Source of the DNA: Chloroflexota bacterium
Lineage (GTDB): Bacteria > Chloroflexota > Anaerolineae > UBA4142 > SHND01
DNA length: 43,039 bases
Reading direction: 5' to 3'
Assembly (NCBI GenBank): GCA_016209205.1
Contig: JACQWQ010000179.1
Location: 1-43,039, forward strand
Under the pieces are notes generated by a model. That model made no database searches, was not told where the DNA came from, and saw only the letters and a list, made by a program, of their open reading frames with translations. Shown here piece by piece: positions 39,612-43,039 of the stretch. The position numbers and the translations under genes are program-made. Every line of letters starts with the position of its first letter. Positions within the stretch are counted from its first letter, which is position 1.

Positions 39612-39960
39612 CGCCGTGTGTGTTGGAACACGAGTACAACCGATGGAACACAAATTGTACTCGTGTTCCCGCTGCATTGTGGAGCCCATCAAATCGAATG
39701 ATTCACTTGGCGAAGTGCATTTGTAGGGGCGCACCCTTGTGGTCGCCCATCCACTGGGCAAGGACAAGCCATTGCCCCTACGATTTCGCCAACAGCGTCA
39801 TCGAATTTGACGCCTCAACAAGGCGGCGGAAAAAACAATGCGAATCCAAACGCGCGTCCTTTCGCCTGCTTTGTTTCTCACAACACTTTGTTGAGGCGTC
39901 GAAGGCGATGCAGTTCATCGCACCATTCGATGCTGAGCATTGCGGAATATGAGTTATAAT
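39612..39960. repeat. gap with three different inverted repeats and a dispersed 20-bp element
   Basis: GGAACACGAGTACAA (39625-39639) pairs with TTGTACTCGTGTTCC (39655-39669). GTAGGGGC (39723-39730) pairs with GCCCCTAC (39774-39781), and the former opens the 26-base stretch also found in hydantoinase B. GACGCCTCAACAA (39809-39821) pairs with TTGTTGAGGCGTC (39888-39900). Copy 3 of the dispersed 20-bp element is at 39903-39922. A TATAAT at 39955-39960 probably serves the next gene. Confidence 0.85.
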
Positions 39961-39986
39961 CAACGCGCTTCGACGAGGTGATGCAA

Positions 39987-40325
39987 ATGGCAAGAAAAAC
40001 TATTCGCGAAAGCCAAACCAGTTACACCGTGCAAATGAAAGCGAACGAGACGCTTGATAAACCAATCATCGTCAGACGGAATGGCAAACGCTTTGCCGCG
40101 CTCGTTCCGCTAACCGATTACCAAGAGTTTGTCGCGTGGAAGAAAAAGCACCGCGCGCTTACACCAAAATCAACGCGGCGCGCGCGTGTCCCGCGCAAGC
40201 GCAAACAAAGCAAGCTCACCGACTTGATTGGAATCATTCAAGCCGAACCCAGCGGCGAAAAAATTGACTTTTCCGAGTTCATGAACAAGCATGGCTATGA
40301 ACAAATTGACCGCGACGATTCATGA
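39987..40325 (+). CDS. lone Phd-like antitoxin-type protein
   Basis: A 112-residue protein from the ATG at 39987, eight bases after GAGG and 27 after a TATAAT; ATG 39981 is possible. Residues 1-50 (SQTSYTVQMKANETLDKPIIVRRNGKRFAALVPLTDYQEFVAWKKK) fit a Phd-type fold. A very basic linker (TRRARVPRKRKQSK) and a helical end follow. No toxin gene is downstream; module 2 begins 80 bases later. It may belong to the neighbouring Phd/DUF5678-protease module or be an orphan. Confidence 0.65.
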   Translation: MARKTIRESQTSYTVQMKANETLDKPIIVRRNGKRFAALVPLTDYQEFVAWKKKHRALTPKSTRRARVPRKRKQSKLTDLIGIIQAEPSGEKIDFSEFMNKHGYEQIDRDDS

Positions 40326-40383
40326 TTTTGCCATTTTCATTTTCACTTGCAATCCAAATCTGGTCGCTGCCAATGTTGCATGA

Positions 40384-40406
40384 TATAGTTTGAACGGAGG
40401 CGCAAA
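40384..40406 (+). promoter_or_regulatory. conserved leader of module 2 (-10-like TATAGT plus GGAGGCGC)
   Basis: TATAGT lies about 20 bases upstream of the ATG at 40407 and is followed by TTGAACGGAGGCGCAAA. Apart from a few bases this matches the leader of module 1 at 34831-34860, supporting a shared control mode. Confidence 0.5.
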
Positions 40407-40829
40407 ATGTCAATGGCTATCGTAAAAGAATCGTCTTTGGGTTATACCGCAGAAATCGAACGAGTCAAGGCAACTGGCGAGCCGCTTGTTATAGAAGGGG
40501 ACGGCAAACCCCTGCTCGTCGTTCTTCCTTATGCCGAATACGACGCGTTGGTCAAGCAGAAGCTACAAGAGCAACGCAAAGCGTATATGGATGTATTTGA
40601 ACGCGAGCGCGCCGCGTTTGAAAAATTAAAACCACAGCTGCTTGAAACTCATCTCGGACAATATGTTGCAATTCATGATGGACAAGTTGTTGATTCGGGG
40701 ACGTCTGATACAGAACTTGCCCAACGCGTTCTGCCGCGCTTTCGAAATCAAGCGGTTTATATACAACTTGTGCAAAAAGAATTGCCCGTCTATGAAATTA
40801 CATCGCGTGAGGAATTGACCCGTGCCTGA
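40407..40829 (+). CDS. Phd-like/DUF5678 fusion protein, module 2
   Basis: A 140-residue paralogue of the module 1 protein. The N-terminal Phd-like part reads EIERVKATGEPLVIEGDGKPLLVVLPYAEYDALV. FERERAAFEKLKPQLLETHLGQYVAIHDGQVVDSGTSDTELAQRVLPRF is the DUF5678-type part, and it matches the corresponding stretch of module 1 closely. Its stop overlaps the GTG start of the next protease gene by eight bases. Same gene order, same overlap style and same leader as module 1. Confidence 0.78.
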   Translation: MSMAIVKESSLGYTAEIERVKATGEPLVIEGDGKPLLVVLPYAEYDALVKQKLQEQRKAYMDVFERERAAFEKLKPQLLETHLGQYVAIHDGQVVDSGTSDTELAQRVLPRFRNQAVYIQLVQKELPVYEITSREELTRA

Positions 40830-41196
40830 ATACGACCTCCGTGAGCGACCGCCCGCGCCCATCGCTACCCTTGTTGTGACAAATTTTGAAAACGGCAAAA
40901 GTATCTCACTGCGCGGCAAGTTGGATACGGGCGCATCCATTTCAGTTTTGCCCCTGTCCGCACTTGACCTCTTGGAACTGTATCCGAAAGGTGAAACGGC
41001 GATCGTTGGATACGACGGCACACGCACTGTGCGCGAAATTTATTATGCAGATTTGGAAATCGAAAGTGTTCGCTTGGCAAGTGTGCGCCTGACCACGACC
41101 CCGCGCGATGAAATGCTGTTGGGACGCGATGTTCTGAATCAATTTCTCATTATCCTCGACGGCAAAGCCCAAACGTTCGAAATGCGCGCGACATAA
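40822..41196 (+). CDS. retropepsin-like (clan AA) aspartic protease, module 2
   Basis: A 124-residue protein starting at the GTG at 40822. LRGKLDTGASISVLPLSALDLL has the catalytic DTGA, and TTPRDEMLLGRDVLNQFLIILDGKAQTFEM the second half. It matches the module 1 protease over its whole length, at roughly 40 percent by eye. Like that protein it would be a homodimeric aspartic protease without a signal peptide. The stop is followed by a hairpin that separates it from the convergent hydantoinase A gene. Confidence 0.85.
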   Translation: MPEYDLRERPPAPIATLVVTNFENGKSISLRGKLDTGASISVLPLSALDLLELYPKGETAIVGYDGTRTVREIYYADLEIESVRLASVRLTTTPRDEMLLGRDVLNQFLIILDGKAQTFEMRAT

Positions 41197-41198
41197 AG

Positions 41199-41221
41199 GA
41201 GACGTTTCACCGAAACGTCTC
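41199..41221. terminator. hairpin between convergent genes (AGACGTTTC repeat family)
   Basis: GAGACGTTTC-ACC-GAAACGTCTC is a perfect 10-bp stem located exactly between the protease stop and the hydantoinase A stop. It lacks a U-tract, but its position suggests a terminator or end-stabilising role. The same stem occurs after the Rid gene at 11813. Confidence 0.55.
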
Positions 41222-43039
41222 TACAAATCAATCACGATATTCCCCCACCCATCCAATTTCGCGGTTGCCCCCGGAATCACCACCGTCGTCGAAATGATTT
41301 CTTCGATGATACAAGGCCCCTTGACCGTCATCCCCGGTTTCAACAAATCGCGTTCATACACGGGAACATTCACATAACCGCGTCCGGCGAAATATACGCG
41401 ACGTTTGTTTTTCAATGCCGTCCGCGCGGTTTGTGTCGCGCGTTTGCGTTTTGGCAATTTCACATCGGGCACTTGACCGATGCCCGTGAGCCGCACGTTG
41501 ATGACATCCACACCCTCTTGCTCGGAACTATAGGCGTACACCTTTTCATGCAGCGCGTGAAAATGCGCCACCGTCGCGTCAATTTCTTTGCGCGTCAAGT
41601 GTCCGTTGTGAATGACTGGCACGTTCAATTCGTATGCCTGCCCCGCATAGCGCAAATCCGCCGTCCATTGAATTTCAATATCCTCCGCCGCGATTTTTTC
41701 TTCCGTCAACGCGGCGCGCGCTTGTTGCTCCATCGCGTTGTACGCGCGTTCCAACGCATCGAGGTCGAGCGACGACGCGGGTTTCGCAATCGTCTGCACG
41801 TAATCGTGTCGAATGTCGCTCGTGACCAAACCGAATGCGGAAAACGCGCCGGGGTACAGCGGCACGACGACTTTTTTCATTCCCAAATCTTGCGCCAATT
41901 CACACGCGTGCAGCGGACCCGCGCCGCCGAACGCGAGCAGCGTAAATTCGCGCGGGTCGAATCCCTTTTCAATCGAACTGCCCGCCATGCCCTTGACCAT
42001 GTTCGCGTTGACGACGCGCACAATGCCGTACGCGGCTTGCTCAATCGTCATGCCCAGCGGCTGCGCGATATATTTTTCAATCGCCGCGTGCGCGCGTTCG
42101 GGGTAGAGTTTGATTTCGCCGCCGAGAAAATATTCGGGATTCAATCGTCCCAAAACCAAATTCGCATCGGTGACGGTCGGACGTTCGCCGCCCACGCCGT
42201 AACACGCGGGACCGGGGTCGGACGACGCGGACTGCGGACCGACATTCAATGCGCCGCCCGCGTCCACCCACGCGATGCTCCCCCCCCCCGCACCGAGTGC
42301 ATGCACATCCACCGCAGGAATTTTTACGGGATAACCCTCGAACTTGCCTTCGGACGAAATGCGCGGCGCGCCGTCAATGATGAGACCGATGTCGAAACTC
42401 GTCCCACCCATGTCCACCGTCATCACCTGTTTATCGCCAAGCAGCGTCCCAATGAATGCGCCCGCGACCGTGCCGCCCGCGGGACCCGAATTGACAATGT
42501 TGACCGCGTGCTCGCGCGCCGCCTCCGCTGAAATCGCGCCGCCGCTTGCCTGCATGATGCGCACCTGCACCGCACCATATTTTTCATTCAGCATCGTCGT
42601 CAAATTGTGCAAATACCGTCCAACAATTGGCTGCAAGTACGCGTTGATGACCGTCGTAGACGTGCGCTCGAATTCGCGGAACTCGGGACAGATGCTCGAC
42701 GAAAGCGACACAGGCGCTTCGGGAAAAATTTCCTGACAAATCTCTTTGACGCGCTGTTCGTGCGACGGATTCAAAAAGGAAAAGAGCAAGCACACGGCGA
42801 TGGTTTCAACGCGCTGCGCTTTTAAATAATTCACCGCGCGCACGACGGAATCTTCGTCGAGCGGATGCACCACATTGCCGTGCGCTTCAATGCGTTCATC
42901 CACTTCGGCGCGCAAAAAACGCGGCACGAGCGGCTCGGGCGTATCCACCAAAAAGTCGTACAACCCTTCGTCGGGACGCTCGACGCGCGCGATTTCCAAA
43001 ACATCGCGAAAACCGCGCGTCGTAATCAGCCCCGTGCGC
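41221..43039 (-). CDS. hydantoinase A / 5-oxoprolinase (HyuA) family subunit (5' end missing)
   Basis: The frame is open to the right edge (about 605 residues present, starting RTGLITTRGFRDVLEIARVERP), so roughly the first 80-100 residues are outside. Landmarks are DGLYDFL-type DEGLYDFLVDTPEPLVPR, SLSSSICPEFREFERTSTTVINAYLQPIVGRYL, MQASGGAISAE, NSGPAGGTVAGAFIG, VTVDMGGTSFDIGLI (nucleotide-binding), HALGAGGGSIAWVDAGG and the C-terminal GPCIIEEIISTTVVIPG. With HyuB it forms an ATP-dependent hydrolase or carboxylase-like enzyme. A coding-strand run of ten G encodes AGGGS. Confidence 0.92.
   Translation of the reverse strand, partial: RTGLITTRGFRDVLEIARVERPDEGLYDFLVDTPEPLVPRFLRAEVDERIEAHGNVVHPLDEDSVVRAVNYLKAQRVETIAVCLLFSFLNPSHEQRVKEICQEIFPEAPVSLSSSICPEFREFERTSTTVINAYLQPIVGRYLHNLTTMLNEKYGAVQVRIMQASGGAISAEAAREHAVNIVNSGPAGGTVAGAFIGTLLGDKQVMTVDMGGTSFDIGLIIDGAPRISSEGKFEGYPVKIPAVDVHALGAGGGSIAWVDAGGALNVGPQSASSDPGPACYGVGGERPTVTDANLVLGRLNPEYFLGGEIKLYPERAHAAIEKYIAQPLGMTIEQAAYGIVRVVNANMVKGMAGSSIEKGFDPREFTLLAFGGAGPLHACELAQDLGMKKVVVPLYPGAFSAFGLVTSDIRHDYVQTIAKPASSLDLDALERAYNAMEQQARAALTEEKIAAEDIEIQWTADLRYAGQAYELNVPVIHNGHLTRKEIDATVAHFHALHEKVYAYSSEQEGVDVINVRLTGIGQVPDVKLPKRKRATQTARTALKNKRRVYFAGRGYVNVPVYERDLLKPGMTVKGPCIIEEIISTTVVIPGATAKLDGWGNIVIDL

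Noticed and set aside
41431-42531. Long plus-strand frame opposite hydantoinase A
   Set aside because: Arg/His-rich shadow translation of a high-GC gene; the minus strand has full HyuA motifs.

Overview
The window looks like a chromosomal contig of a high-GC, metabolically versatile bacterium, most likely from the Chloroflexota (Anaerolineae-like). That placement is an inference. It rests on the many short palindromic and tandem repeats in nearly every intergenic gap, an apparent F420-type (PPOX) domain in a catabolic enzyme, the mix of PaaX-type and two-component regulators, and many Phd/PIN-type small modules. No rRNA or tRNA gene and no CRISPR array was seen.

Region 1 (1-4765): the 5' part of a STAND/NB-ARC NTPase running off the left edge, a YHS-domain mini-protein behind a near-consensus promoter, an ATP-grasp ligase, a MITE-like element with target duplications, an alpha/beta hydrolase with a damaged start codon, and a CcmC-like membrane protein.

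Region 2 (5083-24836) is the metabolic core. Tryptophan 2,3-dioxygenase and kynureninase make anthranilate, with the alpha/beta hydrolase a possible formamidase. A benzoate-CoA-ligase-family enzyme would make 2-aminobenzoyl-CoA, and an anthraniloyl-CoA/salicylyl-CoA-type flavin monooxygenase would attack it. This monooxygenase carries a PPOX-type domain where the described enzymes carry an Old-Yellow-Enzyme domain. An enoyl-CoA hydratase, a Rid protein and an acyl-CoA dehydrogenase follow. After a terminator and a minus-strand two-component system comes a second plus-strand operon: PaaX-like repressor, 6-oxocyclohexene-carbonyl-CoA-hydrolase-like enzyme with a C-terminal zinc ribbon, four subunits of an ATP-dependent benzoyl-CoA-reductase-type enzyme, a small CxxC protein and a hemerythrin. 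Together they suggest a hybrid oxygenase/reductase route for tryptophan-derived aminobenzoyl-CoA. The two halves may instead be independent.

Region 3 (24866-31402) is an accessory island: a TumE/TumA-like toxin-antitoxin pair, a perfect 90-bp duplication, a DUF433 antitoxin with a dead DUF5615 toxin, a TIR-like defence-type protein inside 30-bp inverted repeats, an HNH protein, an IS91-type transposase, and a PIN toxin with a frameshifted UPF0175 antitoxin.

Region 4 (31464-43039): a minus-strand hydantoinase/oxoprolinase locus (HyuA at the right edge; HyuB, V4R protein and metallo-beta-lactamase-fold protein further left). It is split by a 6.4-kb plus-strand block. At each edge of the block sits a copy of a two-gene module, a Phd-like/DUF5678 protein overlapping a retropepsin-like aspartic protease. 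Between them are an OmpR-type two-component system, a tandem triple-hairpin array, a secreted beta-helix protein and a lone Phd-like gene. The duplicated Phd/DUF5678-retropepsin module and the PPOX-fused monooxygenase beside a benzoyl-CoA-reductase-type enzyme are the best candidates for undescribed biology.
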